DNA of 64,000 nucleotides from Streptomyces sp. NA02950 (GCF_013364155.1 NZ_CP054916.1:6383001-6447000), one strand, 5' to 3'. Counted from the first letter of the stretch, positions 15,533 to 24,737 are shown. Notes: generated by a model not told the origin, from the letters alone. Numbers and translations: made by a program.

Positions 15533-16913
15533 TAGTGCTTTGTTAGCTGGTCTTGTCACGTTCGGTGTCTGGTAGTTCGCTGGTTGTATGAGGGCTGGGG
15601 AGCTTGCCGCGTGTCGGGTTCGGTTGGAGGAGTTCGCTTCCGAGTTGTTCGCGCCGTTGGTGCGGCGTGATCAGCGTGAGAAGGGCTCGCTGTATGTGCG
15701 GGGGCTGCTGTTGGACGGGCGGCGCAAGTCGATGCAGCCGATGGCCGAGCGGCTCGGGGCGGACCATCAGCAGTTGCAGCAGTTCATGACGTCCTCGACC
15801 TGGTCGGTCGGGGACGTGCGGGCCAGGCTGGCATGGCGGGCCGTGCGGGTGGTCCGTCCGCAGGTGTGGATGGTGGACGACACCGGCTTCCCCAAGGACG
15901 GCACCGCCTCGCCCGGGGTGGCCCGCCAGTATTCGGGCACTTTGGGCAAGGTCGGCAACTGCCAGATCGGCGTCAGCGTCCACGCCGCTTCCGATACCGC
16001 CTCGTGCCCACTGTCCTGGCGGCTGTTCCTGCCCACCGCATGGGACACCGCCGAGGCAGCCGCACGCCGCAGGGCCTGCCGGATCCCCGATGGCGAGCAC
16101 CACCGCCCCAAGTGGGAACTCGCGCTGGAGATGCTCGACGAACTCGACGGCCATGGCCTGCGGCCCGCTGTGCTGGTCGCAGACACCGGTTACGGCGCGA
16201 ACGCCGACTTCCGGCACGGTCTGGAAGACCGCGGGCTGGCCTATGTCCTTCAGGCCAAGGGCGAGATGACTGCTCATGCGGAAGACGCCGAACCCCACCA
16301 GCCCGCCTACGGTGGTCTCGGGCCCCGCCCGCTGCCCCGCTACCGCACCCGCCCACTGCCCCTGCGCGACCATGTGCTGGCCGCTGGACGCCACCACGGC
16401 CGGGCCCTGACCTGGCGCAAGGGCTCCAAGGCCGCGATGAGCTCGCACTTCGTTCTCCTGCACGTCCGCCTCGCGGGCCGACGGCCGAAGCCAGCCGCCG
16501 ACGGGACGATCCCGCTCACCTGGCTGATCGCCCAGTGGCCCGAAGACGAGACGGAGCCGGTCAAGTACTGGATCTCGAACCTGCCCGCCGACATCCCCGC
16601 GAAAGATCTGGTCCGCCTCGCGAAGTCCCGGTGGCGGATCGAACACGACTACCGCGAGATGAAGACCGTCCTGGGGCTGGACCACTTCGAGGGCCGTTCC
16701 TTCAACGGCTGGCACCGGCACGTCACCCTCGTCACCGCCGCCCACCTGTTCCTGACCGAACAACGGAGTAGCCCAAAAGCCCCTGCCAGGGCCTGACCCT
16801 CTACCAGGCCCTGGACCTCCTCCAACGCCTCATCGCCACCTGGACCGGCACCTGTCCCACCTGCCGACAACCCACCCCATGGCAGCCCTACGACACCACG
16901 TAACAAAGCACTA
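15533..16913 (+). mobile_element. IS701-family insertion sequence
   Basis: A 1381-bp element with perfect 13-bp inverted repeats (TAGTGCTTTGTTA and TAACAAAGCACTA) and 4-bp direct repeats CTAG at 15529-15532 and 16914-16917. A 4-bp YTAR target such as CTAG is the known habit of the IS701 family. It carries one transposase gene with a late frameshift. It landed exactly at the right edge of MITE 1. Confidence 0.92.
15588..16903 (+). pseudogene. IS701-family transposase with a C-terminal frameshift
   Basis: DDE transposase. The first frame runs from ATG 15588 to TGA 16794-16796 (402 residues) and includes VWMVDDTGFPKDGTASPGVARQYSG with the first catalytic Asp, LVADTGYGANADF with the second, and KSRWRIEHDYREMKTVLGLDHFEGR with the Glu. 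The usual tail continues in another frame from 16790 (GLTLYQALDLLQRL, then TGTCPTCRQPTPW) to a TAA at 16901-16903 that overlaps the right inverted repeat. One missing base near 16786-16790 would explain this. The 37 lost residues include a C-x2-C pair. The catalytic core is whole, so residual activity cannot be excluded. Confidence 0.8.
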
Positions 16914-17098
16914 CTAGGCTCCGGCCGGTGCGCCGCGGATGAGAGCCCGACAAGGGGCGTACCGGCCCTTCCCGCCGCCCGCGCGGTGCGGGAGGCTCCT
17001 GTGTGGCCGCGATGTGGTCGCCTCGGGCAAGCTGACCCACCCGACGCAACAGGGCCGAGAAAGGACCTCCGACGACGGACCGGCGGGAGACTGACGGG

Positions 17099-17163
17099 AG
17101 AACGACACACAACGCACGGCAGAACGACACGAGTCGCGCGCAACACTCACGCGAGAACGACGC
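17099..17163 (+). promoter_or_regulatory. three helically phased AGAACGACRC repeats upstream of a flavoprotein gene
   Basis: AGAACGACAC occurs at 17099-17108 and 17121-17130, and AGAACGACGC at 17154-17163. The offsets are 22 and 33 bp, exact multiples of 11, so all copies face the same side of the helix. They lie in the 322-bp space between the IS element and the start codon at 17240, where I see no gene. A direct-repeat operator is the simplest reading. Confidence 0.4.
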
Positions 17164-17239
17164 GAGACCCAGGCGCCAGGCCGACGCGACCGGGGTAAGG
17201 CAATGGCAGAGCCACTGCTCGGCAGCGAGGAGGAGACAA

Positions 17240-18535
17240 GTGGTCGACGCACACCAGACGTTCGTCATCGTCGGAGGGGGTCTGGCCGGGGCGAAAGCCG
17301 CGGAAACCCTTCGAGCGGAGGGTTTCACCGGCCGGGTGATCCTGATCAGTGACGAGCGCGACCACCCCTATGAGCGCCCGCCGCTGTCCAAGGGTTTCCT
17401 CACCGGCAGCCAGGAGCGCGACAGCGTCTTCGTCCATGAGCCCGCCTGGTACGCCCAGGCCGATATCGAACTCCATCTCGGCCAGCCCGCGGTGCGGCTG
17501 GACCGTGCCGCCAAGGCCGTGACCCTCGGTGACGGCACCCGGATCAACTACGACCGGCTGCTGCTGGCCACCGGCGCCGAGCCGCGCCGCCTCGACATCC
17601 CCGGCACCGATCTGGCCGGTGTCCACCATCTGCGCCGTCTCGCCCACGCCGAGCGGCTGAAGGGCGTCCTGGCCGCCCTCGGCCGTGACAACGGCCAGCT
17701 GGTCATCGCGGGCGCGGGCTGGATCGGCCTGGAGGTCGCCGCGGCCGCCCGCGGCTACGGCGCCGAGGTCACCATCGTCGAACCCGAGCCGACCCCGCTG
17801 CACCCGGTCCTCGGCCCCGAGCTGGGCGCGCTCTTCGCCGATCTCCACGCCGAGCACGGGGTCCGCTTCCACTTCGGTGCCCGGCTCACCGAGATCACCG
17901 GCCAGGACGGCATGGTGCTGGCGGCGCTGACCGACGACGGCGAGGAGCACCCCGCCCACAGCGTGCTGGCCGCCATCGGCGCCGCCCCGCGGATCGCGCT
18001 CGCCGAGGCCGCGGGCCTGGAAGTGGTGGACCGCGCGGCGGGCGGCGGTATCGCGGTCGACACCGCGCTGCGCACCAGCGACCCGGACATCTTCGCCGCG
18101 GGCGACGTCGCCTCCGCCCCGCTCGCCTTCCTCGAGGGCACCCCGGTCCGGGCCGCCCTGCCCGCCGGCGCCCGGCTGCGCGTGGAGCACTGGGCCAACG
18201 CGCTCAACGGCGGTCCGGCCGCCGCCCGCGCGATGCTCGGCCAGGACGTCGCGTACGACCGGGTGCCGTACTTCTTCTCCGACCAGTACGACGTCGGGCT
18301 CGAGTACTCCGGCTACGCCCCGCCCGGTTCGTACGACCAGGTCCTGATCCGCGGTGACGTCGGCAAGCGGCAGTTCATCGCGTTCTGGCTCAACGACGGC
18401 CGGCTGCTGGCGGGCATGAACGTCAATGTGTGGGATGTCACCGAGACCATCCAGGGTCTGATCCGCGGCGGTGCCCGGCCGGACCCGACGGCGCTGGCCG
18501 ACCCGGCCGTCCCGCTGGCCTCGCTGATGCCTTGA
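17240..18535 (+). CDS. FAD-dependent ferredoxin/rubredoxin reductase-like oxidoreductase
   Basis: A 431-residue flavoprotein that passes electrons from NAD(P)H to a small iron-sulfur or similar acceptor. The FAD site is FVIVGGGLAGAKAAETLR near the N-terminus, followed by YERPPLSKGFLTG, the ATGAEPRRL motif, the NAD(P)H site VIAGAGWIGLEVAAAARGYGA at about residue 155, and SDPDIFAAGDVASAPL for the second FAD contact. A C-terminal reductase domain completes it (RVEHWANALNGG, VPYFFSDQYDVGLEY). GTG 17240 is preceded by AGGAG. No ferredoxin or P450 is adjacent, so its partner is unknown. Confidence 0.9.
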   Translation: MVDAHQTFVIVGGGLAGAKAAETLRAEGFTGRVILISDERDHPYERPPLSKGFLTGSQERDSVFVHEPAWYAQADIELHLGQPAVRLDRAAKAVTLGDGTRINYDRLLLATGAEPRRLDIPGTDLAGVHHLRRLAHAERLKGVLAALGRDNGQLVIAGAGWIGLEVAAAARGYGAEVTIVEPEPTPLHPVLGPELGALFADLHAEHGVRFHFGARLTEITGQDGMVLAALTDDGEEHPAHSVLAAIGAAPRIALAEAAGLEVVDRAAGGGIAVDTALRTSDPDIFAAGDVASAPLAFLEGTPVRAALPAGARLRVEHWANALNGGPAAARAMLGQDVAYDRVPYFFSDQYDVGLEYSGYAPPGSYDQVLIRGDVGKRQFIAFWLNDGRLLAGMNVNVWDVTETIQGLIRGGARPDPTALADPAVPLASLMP

Positions 18536-18558
18536 GCCCGGCCCCGGCCCGTATCCCG

Positions 18559-18591
18559 GGTCCGGCACGGAGCGGAGAGCCGTGTCGGACC
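18559..18591 (+). terminator. hairpin between flavoprotein gene and dnaG
   Basis: GGTCCGGCACGG (18559-18570) pairs with CCGTGTCGGACC (18580-18591) with one G-T pair and a 9-base loop. It lies 24 bases after the flavoprotein stop and 19 before the dnaG start, so it may also attenuate read-through into dnaG. Confidence 0.6.
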
Positions 18592-18610
18592 CCGGCCGTA
18601 GAATTCACGC

Positions 18611-20566
18611 GTGGCAGGCAGGATCAACGATGACGACGTGAGGGCGGTGCGGGACGCGGTCCCGATCGACGCCGTTGTGTCCGAGTACCTCCAGCTGCGG
18701 AGCGCGGGCGGCGGCAACCTCAAGGGCCTGTGCCCCTTCCACGACGAGAAGTCCCCGTCCTTCCAGGTCAGCCCCAGCAAGGGGCTCTATTACTGCTTCG
18801 GCTGCCAGGAAGGCGGCGACACGGTCGACTTCGTGATGAAGATCGACCACCTCTCCTTCGCGGAGACCATCGAGCGGCTGGCCTCCCAGGCGGGCATCAC
18901 CCTGCGCTACGAGGAGGGGGGTTACACCCCCGGCCGTCAGCAGGGCGAGCGCACCCGCCTGGTGGAGGCCCACAAGGCGGCCGCGCAGTTCTACGTCGAG
19001 CAGCTGGACGGCCCCGAGGCGGAGATCGGCCGGAAGTTCCTCGCCGAGCGCGGTTTCGACCAGGCCGCCGCCCAGCACTTCGGCGTCGGCTACAGCCCGG
19101 CGGGCTGGGACCACCTGGTCCGCTTTCTGCGCGGCCGCGGCTTCACCGACCAGGAGCTGATCCTCTCCGGCCTCGCCCAGGAGAGCCGCCGCAATCCGAT
19201 CGACCGCTTCCGCGGCCGTCTGATGTGGCCGATCCGCGACATCACCGGCGAGGTCGTCGGCTTCGGCGCACGCAAGCTGCGCGACGACGACAACGGCCCG
19301 AAGTACCTCAACACCCCCGAGACCCCGCTCTACAAGAAGTCCCATGTCCTGTACGGCATCGACCTCGCCAAGAAGGACATCGCCAAGACCAGCCGGGCGG
19401 TCGTCGTCGAGGGCTACACGGACGTGATGGCCTGTCATCTGGCCGGAGTGACCACCGCCATCGCCACCTGCGGCACCTCCTTCGGCGGCGATCACATCAA
19501 GATCCTGCGCCGGCTGCTGATGGACAATGCGAGCGCCGAGGTGGTCTTCACCTTCGACGGTGACGCGGCGGGCCAGAAGGCGGCCCTGCGCGCCTTCGAG
19601 GACGACCAGAAGTTCGCCGCCGAGACCTACATCGCGATCACCCCGGGCGGGATGGACCCCTGTGAGCTGCGGCTCGCGGAGGGCGACGACGCGGTCGAGG
19701 CGCTGGTCGAGAGCCGCACCCAGCTGTTCGAGTTCGCCATCCGGCAGATCATCGCGCGCCACAACCTGGACACGGCGGTGGGGCGCGCCGCCGCGCTGGA
19801 GGAGGCGGCGCCCATCGTCGCCGGGATCAAGAACCGCTCCATCCAGCACGAGTCGGCCGTCCATCTCGCGGGTCTGCTGGGCATCCTCGACACCCAGTTC
19901 GTCGTGCGGCGCGTCTCGCAGCTGGCCCGCTGGGCGCGGGAGCGCGGCCGTGGCGCGGGCGGCGACCAGCGCGGCCGGGGCGACCAGCGCGGCGGTCCCG
20001 GGGACGGCGGACCGCGGCAGCGCCACCGGGGCGGCCCGGAGGCCCAGGGCGCCCCGGCCCCCCCGCGGGGCCCGCGCCTCGACCTTCGCAGTCCCGCGCA
20101 CCGGGCCGAGCGCGAGTTGCTCAAGTGCGCGCTCCAGCACCCGCAACTCGTCTCTCCCACCTTCGACGCTTTCGGCGCCGATGAATTTACGGCGCCGCCG
20201 TACGCGCGAGTCCGGGCGGCGATCGCCGAGGCGGGTGGGGCGGCGGCAGCTGACGCCGATTACCTCCTCCAGGTCCGTGACGCCGCGCCGGACGACACCG
20301 TTCGTGGCCTGATCCTTGAGCTGACGGTGGAACCCTTGGCGCTGCCCAAACGTCGACAGCGCGAGGTCGATCAGGCGTACGTCGGTCAGTGGCTCGCCGC
20401 CGTCAGACTCCAGGCCGTGGACCGAAGGATCGGTGAGGTCCACGCGGCGGTGCAGCGACTGGGGCTCCACGCAGATGCGGCCAGCCTTGCCGCGCTCCAG
20501 GAAGAGCTGAGGGCGTTGCAGGTCTATCGGGAAGGGCTCCGAGCCCGTGGGGCGGAAGCTCTGTAG
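18611..20566 (+). CDS. dnaG: DNA primase
   Basis: A 651-residue primase that makes RNA primers for replication. In order: CHC2 zinc-binding domain with CPFHDEKSPSFQV and YYCFGCQEGGD (residues about 38-70), the primase N-terminal domain (RGFTDQELILSGLAQ), the Toprim catalytic core (VVVEGYTDVMACHLAG, GTSFGGDHIKIL, FTFDGDAAGQKAA), a Gly/Arg/Gln-rich linker at about residues 435-480, and a C-terminal helicase-binding domain (RAERELLKCALQHPQL). GTG 18611 starts the canonical N-terminus. Length is normal for streptomycetes. It is followed by a hairpin and then a principal-type sigma factor gene. Confidence 0.97.
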   Translation: MAGRINDDDVRAVRDAVPIDAVVSEYLQLRSAGGGNLKGLCPFHDEKSPSFQVSPSKGLYYCFGCQEGGDTVDFVMKIDHLSFAETIERLASQAGITLRYEEGGYTPGRQQGERTRLVEAHKAAAQFYVEQLDGPEAEIGRKFLAERGFDQAAAQHFGVGYSPAGWDHLVRFLRGRGFTDQELILSGLAQESRRNPIDRFRGRLMWPIRDITGEVVGFGARKLRDDDNGPKYLNTPETPLYKKSHVLYGIDLAKKDIAKTSRAVVVEGYTDVMACHLAGVTTAIATCGTSFGGDHIKILRRLLMDNASAEVVFTFDGDAAGQKAALRAFEDDQKFAAETYIAITPGGMDPCELRLAEGDDAVEALVESRTQLFEFAIRQIIARHNLDTAVGRAAALEEAAPIVAGIKNRSIQHESAVHLAGLLGILDTQFVVRRVSQLARWARERGRGAGGDQRGRGDQRGGPGDGGPRQRHRGGPEAQGAPAPPRGPRLDLRSPAHRAERELLKCALQHPQLVSPTFDAFGADEFTAPPYARVRAAIAEAGGAAAADADYLLQVRDAAPDDTVRGLILELTVEPLALPKRRQREVDQAYVGQWLAAVRLQAVDRRIGEVHAAVQRLGLHADAASLAALQEELRALQVYREGLRARGAEAL

Positions 20567-20569
20567 GCG

Positions 20570-20589
20570 AGCCGCACGCCAGTGCGGCT
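20570..20589 (+). terminator. hairpin after dnaG
   Basis: AGCCGCAC (20570-20577) and GTGCGGCT (20582-20589) form an 8-bp stem with a 4-base loop, starting four bases after the dnaG stop codon. Confidence 0.6.
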
Positions 20590-20987
20590 TCGCACCCTCT
20601 TGGCGCCGGTGGAGCCCTCCGCCGGAGCGCGGCGGCGGCGCGCTGTAGGGCGCCGCATGCCGCTTCCGGCCAGCCCTTTCCGGCCGTCCCGGTGGCCTCC
20701 GGGGCCGTACCCGGGCCCTCCGGGAACGGTAGGTGTAGCCGCCGGGTAGTCGGACGGTCACGGGCCGCTGAGCAAAAAGTGCCCGCACGCCCCTCGTGGC
20801 GGGCCTGTCTCGTACTCCACACTGGGGGCGGTGCCTGAGTCCTCGGAGCGCGGCGGTGTCGGCCGGCCAGTGCCGGATTCCCCCCGCAGATCCACTCATG
20901 ATGTACGGGACGGACGGCGGCGCGGCCGCCGCAGCCGTACCCGATCGTTCTGCCGCCTCAGCAGCGATCACCCTGGAGGTCGCCCCC
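20590..20987 (+). other. about 400-bp leader of the sigma factor gene, no gene seen
   Basis: The reading frame of the sigma gene stays open upstream to 20796, but the segment lacks homology and ribosome-site support until GGAGGT at 20975-20980. No hairpin or promoter stands out clearly. It probably holds the promoter and a 5' leader. Confidence 0.45.
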
Positions 20988-22223
20988 GTGCAGACCCAGA
21001 CCCTCACCGATGCGGCCCCGGACGCGCCACCGCATTCCCGGTCAGCCCTCTCGCCCGGCGCGGAACCGGCCGCGCCGCCGCTGTCCGCGGACTCCACGGG
21101 CGCGCCGGACGCCGGACCGGAGGGGGTACGGGACGTGACAGCGTCACCAGAAGGGGGTGAGCGGAGCGGACCCCACGACCCCTCCGAACCCTCCGAGCCA
21201 CCGGAGCCGTCCGGCCAGGAGGAGTCACCGGAGCAGGCCGGTCGGCCCGACGAACCCGACCCGCCGACGCTGTCCGAGCCGCCGCTCTTCGCCGTACGGC
21301 CCGACACCAGCGGCCCGTCCTCCGACCTCTTCCGCCAGTACCTGCGCGAGATCGGCCGTATCCCACTGCTCTCCGCGGCCGAGGAGGTGGAGCTCGCCCG
21401 CCGGGTCGAGGCGGGCCTGTTCGCCGAGGAGAAGCTGGGCAACACCCCCGACCTGTGCACCCAACTCGCCCTGGATCTGGACCGGTTGGTGGTCCAGGGC
21501 CGGATGGCCAAGCGCCGTCTGATCGAGGCCAACCTCCGTCTTGTGGTCTCCGTCGCCAAGCGCTACATCGGCCGCGGGCTGACCATGCTCGACCTGGTCC
21601 AGGAGGGCAATCTCGGCCTGATCCGCGCGGTCGAGAAGTTCGACTACGCCCGCGGGTACAAGTTCTCGACGTACGCGACCTGGTGGATCCGCCAGGCCAT
21701 GTCCCGCGCCCTGGCCGACCAGGCCCGGACCATCCGGGTCCCGGTGCATGTCGTCGAGCTGATCAACCGGGTGGTCCGGGTGCAGCGCCGGATGCTCCAG
21801 GAGCACGGCTACGAACCCACCCACGAGGAGGTCGCCGCGCAGCTCGACCTCACCCCGGAGCGCGTCGGCGAGGTGCTGCGGCTGGCCCAGGAGCCGGTCT
21901 CCCTGCACGCGCCGGTCGGTGAGGAGGACGACGTCGCCCTCGGTGACCTCATCGAGGACGGCGACGCCGCGTCCCCGGTGGAGTCCGCGGCCTTCCTGCT
22001 GCTCCGCGAGCATCTGGAGGCCGTGCTCTCCACCCTCGGCGAGCGCGAGCGCAAGGTCGTCCAGCTGCGCTACGGGCTGGTGGACGGCCGCCCGCGGACG
22101 CTGGAGGAGATCGGCCGGATCTTCGGCGTGACGCGGGAACGGATCCGCCAGATCGAGTCGAAGACGCTCAACAAACTGCGCGACCACGCCTTCGCCGACC
22201 AGCTCCGCGGCTATCTGGACTGA
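20988..22223 (+). CDS. hrdA: principal-type RNA polymerase sigma factor, HrdA-like
   Basis: A 411-residue sigma-70 family protein that directs RNA polymerase to promoters. After a Pro/Ser/Glu-rich N-terminal region of about 110 residues come region 1.2 ([27 protein letters not shown]), region 2 ([28 protein letters not shown] and [15 protein letters not shown]), region 3 and region 4 ([24 protein letters not shown]). GTG 20988 is chosen because GGAGGT sits seven bases before it. The short N-terminal region and the position next to dnaG fit HrdA rather than the essential HrdB; the gene name is from context and memory. Confidence 0.88.
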   Translation: MQTQTLTDAAPDAPPHSRSALSPGAEPAAPPLSADSTGAPDAGPEGVRDVTASPEGGERSGPHDPSEPSEPPEPSGQEESPEQAGRPDEPDPPTLSEPPLFAVRPDTSGPSSDLFRQYLREIGRIPLLSAAEEVELARRVEAGLFAEEKLGNTPDLCTQLALDLDRLVVQGRMAKRRLIEANLRLVVSVAKRYIGRGLTMLDLVQEGNLGLIRAVEKFDYARGYKFSTYATWWIRQAMSRALADQARTIRVPVHVVELINRVVRVQRRMLQEHGYEPTHEEVAAQLDLTPERVGEVLRLAQEPVSLHAPVGEEDDVALGDLIEDGDAASPVESAAFLLLREHLEAVLSTLGERERKVVQLRYGLVDGRPRTLEEIGRIFGVTRERIRQIESKTLNKLRDHAFADQLRGYLD

Positions 22224-22244
22224 GCCCCGGGACGGGCGGCCCGG

Positions 22245-23711
22245 TCAGTGGCCCCCGGCCGCCGAATCGCCCTCGAAGGCACCCGGATGCGTCTGCTCGC
22301 GCACCGCCACGTACTGCTGGCGCACGGCCTGCCCCACGGCCAGTTCCTCGCCCGGTTCGAAGATCTGGCTGGCCGCCGCGGGCCACCGGGGCGGCTCGTG
22401 CGGCGACAGGGTGCCGTGCGCGGCGCCGAGCGCCCAGGCGGCCTGCCGGGCCGCGCCGATGGCGGCGTAGTCCGCCGGCTGGGGCACCACCACCTGCGCA
22501 CCCAGCAGCGCGGGCGCGATGGCACGTACCGCCTGGAGATCGGCCGCCGGCCCGAGCAGGAAGACCCGCCGCACCTGGACCCCGCGGCCGCGCAGGACGT
22601 CCAGCGCGTCCGCGAGCCCGCACAGCATGCCCTCGAAGGCGGCGCGCGCCAGATGCTCGGGCTTCATCGACTCGCGCCGCAGCCCGGTGAGCGTTCCGGC
22701 GGTGTGCGGCAGGTGGGGGGTCCGCTCGCCCTCCAGATAGGGCAGCAGCACCAGCCCGTACGAACCGGGGGTGGACTTCAGCGCGAGGTCGGACAGCCCC
22801 TCCAGATCGGTGCCGAGCAGCTCGGCGGTGCCGCGCAGCACCCGTACGGCGTTGAGCGTGTGCACGACCGGCAGATGCATCCCGGTGGCGTCCGCGTACG
22901 AAAGGATCGTGCCGCTCGGGTCGGCCAGCGCCTCGTGGTGGATGGAGAACACGGAACCGGAGGCCCCCAGCGAGATCACCGCGTCCCCGACGCCGACGCC
23001 GAGCCCGAAGGCCGCGGCCATGGTCTCGCCGGTCCCGGCGGAGATCAGCAGCCCCTCGGGGGTGTGCCCGGCCGCGTCGGCGGGGCCGATCACTTCGGGC
23101 AGCCGCACCTGATGGCCGAGCGCCAGCTCGACCAGATCGGGGCGCCAGGAGCCGGTGGCGGCCGACCAGTAGCCGGTGCCGGACGCCGTGCCCCGGTCGG
23201 TCGTACGCCGGTGGGGCCGGCCGAGCAGCTGCCACACCAGCCAGTCGTGCGGCTGCAACAGCTCGGCGACGCGGTGCGCCGCGTCCGGCTCGGTGCGGGC
23301 CAGCCAGCGCAGCTTGGCGACCGCCTGGGTGGCGGTCGGCACCGCGCCGACGGCCTGGGCCCACGCGGTGCGGCCGCCGAGCGCCTCGACGACGTCGGCG
23401 GCCGCGGACTGCGCGCGCTTGTCGTTGCCCACCAGCGCCGGGCGCACCAGCATCCCGCTCGAGTCCAGCGCGAGCAGCCCGTGCTGCTGCGCCGAGACGC
23501 CGATGGCCTGCACCCCTTCCAGCAGCCCTCCCTCGGCGGCCTCGCCGAGGGAGAGCAGCCAGGACTGCGGGTCCACATCATGCGCGGAGCCGTCGCTTCC
23601 GCCGGCTGGATGCGGGGCGTACCCCTGTTTGAGTACGGCTCCCGTATCCGTGTCACAGACGACGATTCGTGTGCTGTCGGACGAACTGTCCAACCCGGCG
23701 ACTATCCCCAT
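22245..23711 (-). CDS. xylB: xylulokinase-like FGGY carbohydrate kinase
   Basis: A 488-residue sugar kinase of the FGGY family, phosphorylating a pentulose such as D-xylulose with ATP. The N-terminal domain has GIVAGLDSSSDSTRIVVCD, IGVSAQQHGLLALD and LQPHDWLVWQLLGRP; the second domain has VISLGASGSVFSIHHEAL, LLPYLEGERTPHLPHTAGTLTGL and VRRVFLLGPAADLQAVRAIAPALLG. No xylose isomerase or transporter is adjacent, so the substrate is inferred from family only. It is convergent with the sigma factor gene with 21 bases between stop codons, and a decayed MITE lies just upstream of its start. Confidence 0.88.
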   Translation of the reverse strand: MGIVAGLDSSSDSTRIVVCDTDTGAVLKQGYAPHPAGGSDGSAHDVDPQSWLLSLGEAAEGGLLEGVQAIGVSAQQHGLLALDSSGMLVRPALVGNDKRAQSAAADVVEALGGRTAWAQAVGAVPTATQAVAKLRWLARTEPDAAHRVAELLQPHDWLVWQLLGRPHRRTTDRGTASGTGYWSAATGSWRPDLVELALGHQVRLPEVIGPADAAGHTPEGLLISAGTGETMAAAFGLGVGVGDAVISLGASGSVFSIHHEALADPSGTILSYADATGMHLPVVHTLNAVRVLRGTAELLGTDLEGLSDLALKSTPGSYGLVLLPYLEGERTPHLPHTAGTLTGLRRESMKPEHLARAAFEGMLCGLADALDVLRGRGVQVRRVFLLGPAADLQAVRAIAPALLGAQVVVPQPADYAAIGAARQAAWALGAAHGTLSPHEPPRWPAAASQIFEPGEELAVGQAVRQQYVAVREQTHPGAFEGDSAAGGH

Positions 23712-23739
23712 GGACGAGATGATGCCACCGCGGGCAGCA

Positions 23740-23824
23740 GGCCCTGTCCGGTGGGCTACCGCTGGGAGGTGCCCCCTGCGCCAGACGCCGCGGGCCGCTC
23801 CTCAAGGACCCACCGGACAGCGCC
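23740..23824. mobile_element. decayed MITE related to MITE 1
   Basis: Ends GGCCCTGTCCGGTGGG (23740-23755) and CCCACCGGACAGCGCC (23809-23824) pair with one mismatch and match the outer part of the MITE 1 ends. The interior keeps CCAGACGCCGCGGGC and TCCTCAA blocks of MITE 1 and a 22-base block identical to 48790-48811 in MITE 3. Most of the core is gone and no CTAG flanks remain. It separates the kinase gene from the small YtxH-type gene. Confidence 0.7.
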
Positions 23825-24096
23825 TACGTGTTGCTGGTGCCCCAGTCGTCCTCTTCCTTGATCCGCTCCTCACGCTGCCCGCCGATCCGCTCGCGGAGCG
23901 GCCGCACCTTGCCGAGCGCCTTGACGGCGGCCTGGCGACCGCCGTGCGCGGCCGATTCGGCGGTGTTGCGGACGGCAGGATTGTGTGCGAACCGCTGCGC
24001 GCAGCTGCGCAGCTGCTCGTACCGCTCGCGGCCGGCCCGCGTCCCCAGTACGTAACCAACAGCCAGCCCGGTGATGAACGTCAGCCGGTAGCGCAT
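23824..24096 (-). CDS. small YtxH-like membrane-anchored protein
   Basis: A 90-residue protein with one N-terminal helix of the YtxH type (MRYRLTFITGLAVGYVLGTRAG) followed by a charged helical segment (RERYEQLRSCAQRF, KALGKVRPLRERIGG). Proteins of this kind are common in Gram-positive bacteria and have no assigned reaction. The last codon and stop overlap the edge of the decayed MITE, so the C-terminal residues may have been altered by that insertion. Confidence 0.7.
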   Translation of the reverse strand: MRYRLTFITGLAVGYVLGTRAGRERYEQLRSCAQRFAHNPAVRNTAESAAHGGRQAAVKALGKVRPLRERIGGQREERIKEEDDWGTSNT

Positions 24097-24321
24097 CGAC
24101 CTGCCCTTCTGGTTGCCCTTCGCGTCGGACCCCGGGGTCGTGCCGCTCGCCTACCCGCCCGTGCCGCAGATCACCCACAGATCATCAACAGATCATCCGG
24201 CGGCCGCCCGCGGGGATACCGATTGGCGGAGCACCCCCCTGCTTGCGCTAATGTATGTGTCGCAGCGAACGCACGCCCTCCGGGAGCTCCGGACGGGGCG
24301 CGGTCGAGGCACACGGAGCAA

Positions 24322-24394
24322 TCCCCTGTAGCTCAATTGGCAGAGCAGCCGGCTGTTAACCGGCAGGTTACTGGTTCGAGTCCAGTCGGGGGAG
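24322..24394 (+). tRNA. tRNA-Asn (anticodon GUU)
   Basis: Complete 73-base cloverleaf: acceptor TCCCCTG with CGGGGGA, D stem GCTC/GAGC, anticodon stem GCCGG/CCGGC with loop CTGTTAA (anticodon GTT at 24355-24357), and T arm CTGG-TTCGAGT-CCAG. CCA is not encoded. Confidence 0.97.
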
Positions 24395-24399
24395 CTCGG

Positions 24400-24472
24400 T
24401 CCCCTGTAGCTCAATTGGCAGAGCATTCGGCTGTTAACCGGAGGGTTACTGGTTCGAGTCCAGTCGGGGGAG
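24400..24472 (+). tRNA. tRNA-Asn (anticodon GUU), second copy
   Basis: Five bases after the first copy and nearly identical. The anticodon stem is TTCGG/CCGGA, with one G-T pair, so the two differ mainly there. The pair is likely one transcript ending at the hairpin that starts at 24485. Confidence 0.97.
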
Positions 24473-24484
24473 CAGAGCGGGAGA

Positions 24485-24507
24485 GGACCCCTGAGGGGGT
24501 CCTTTTT
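24485..24507 (+). terminator. rho-independent terminator of the tRNA-Asn pair
   Basis: GGACCCC (24485-24491) pairs with GGGGTCC (24496-24502), and a TTTTT run follows at 24503-24507. This is a textbook intrinsic terminator, 13 bases after the second tRNA. Confidence 0.92.
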
Positions 24508-24663
24508 CATGTCGGTGCGTCGAGGGGCCGGGCGGTCGTACTAACAGATCCAGCCATGATCGTGCCGCCGGAGCGTCCAACATCGGCCCACCGAAGCAGC
24601 AGATCGTATGAGCGGCTATGCTGCGGCAGACGGCGCGCACAACTGTGGACGACGCGCCGTTAC

Positions 24664-24737
24664 GGGGCGGTAGCTCAGCCGGTTAGAGCAGCGGACTCAT
24701 AATCCGTCGGCCGTGGGTTCGAGTCCCACCCGCCCCA
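24664..24737 (+). tRNA. tRNA with CAU anticodon (elongator Met or Ile2)
   Basis: Complete 74-base cloverleaf: acceptor GGGGCGG with CCGCCCC, D stem GCTC/GAGC, anticodon stem GCGGA/TCCGT with loop CTCATAA (CAT at 24698-24700), T arm GTGGG-TTCGAGT-CCCAC, discriminator A. The CAU anticodon fits elongator methionine, or isoleucine if its C is modified to lysidine; sequence inspection alone does not decide. Accessory DNA begins right after it. Confidence 0.92.

Noticed and set aside
18605..21559. Open frame of nearly 1000 codons on the minus strand across dnaG and the sigma factor start
   Set aside because: Antisense shadow. Both sense genes are unmistakable and the frame has no homology.
24664..24737. 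CAU tRNA as an attachment site with a matching direct repeat downstream
   Set aside because: I looked for a second copy of the tRNA 3' end across the accessory block and found none, and no integrase gene is present.
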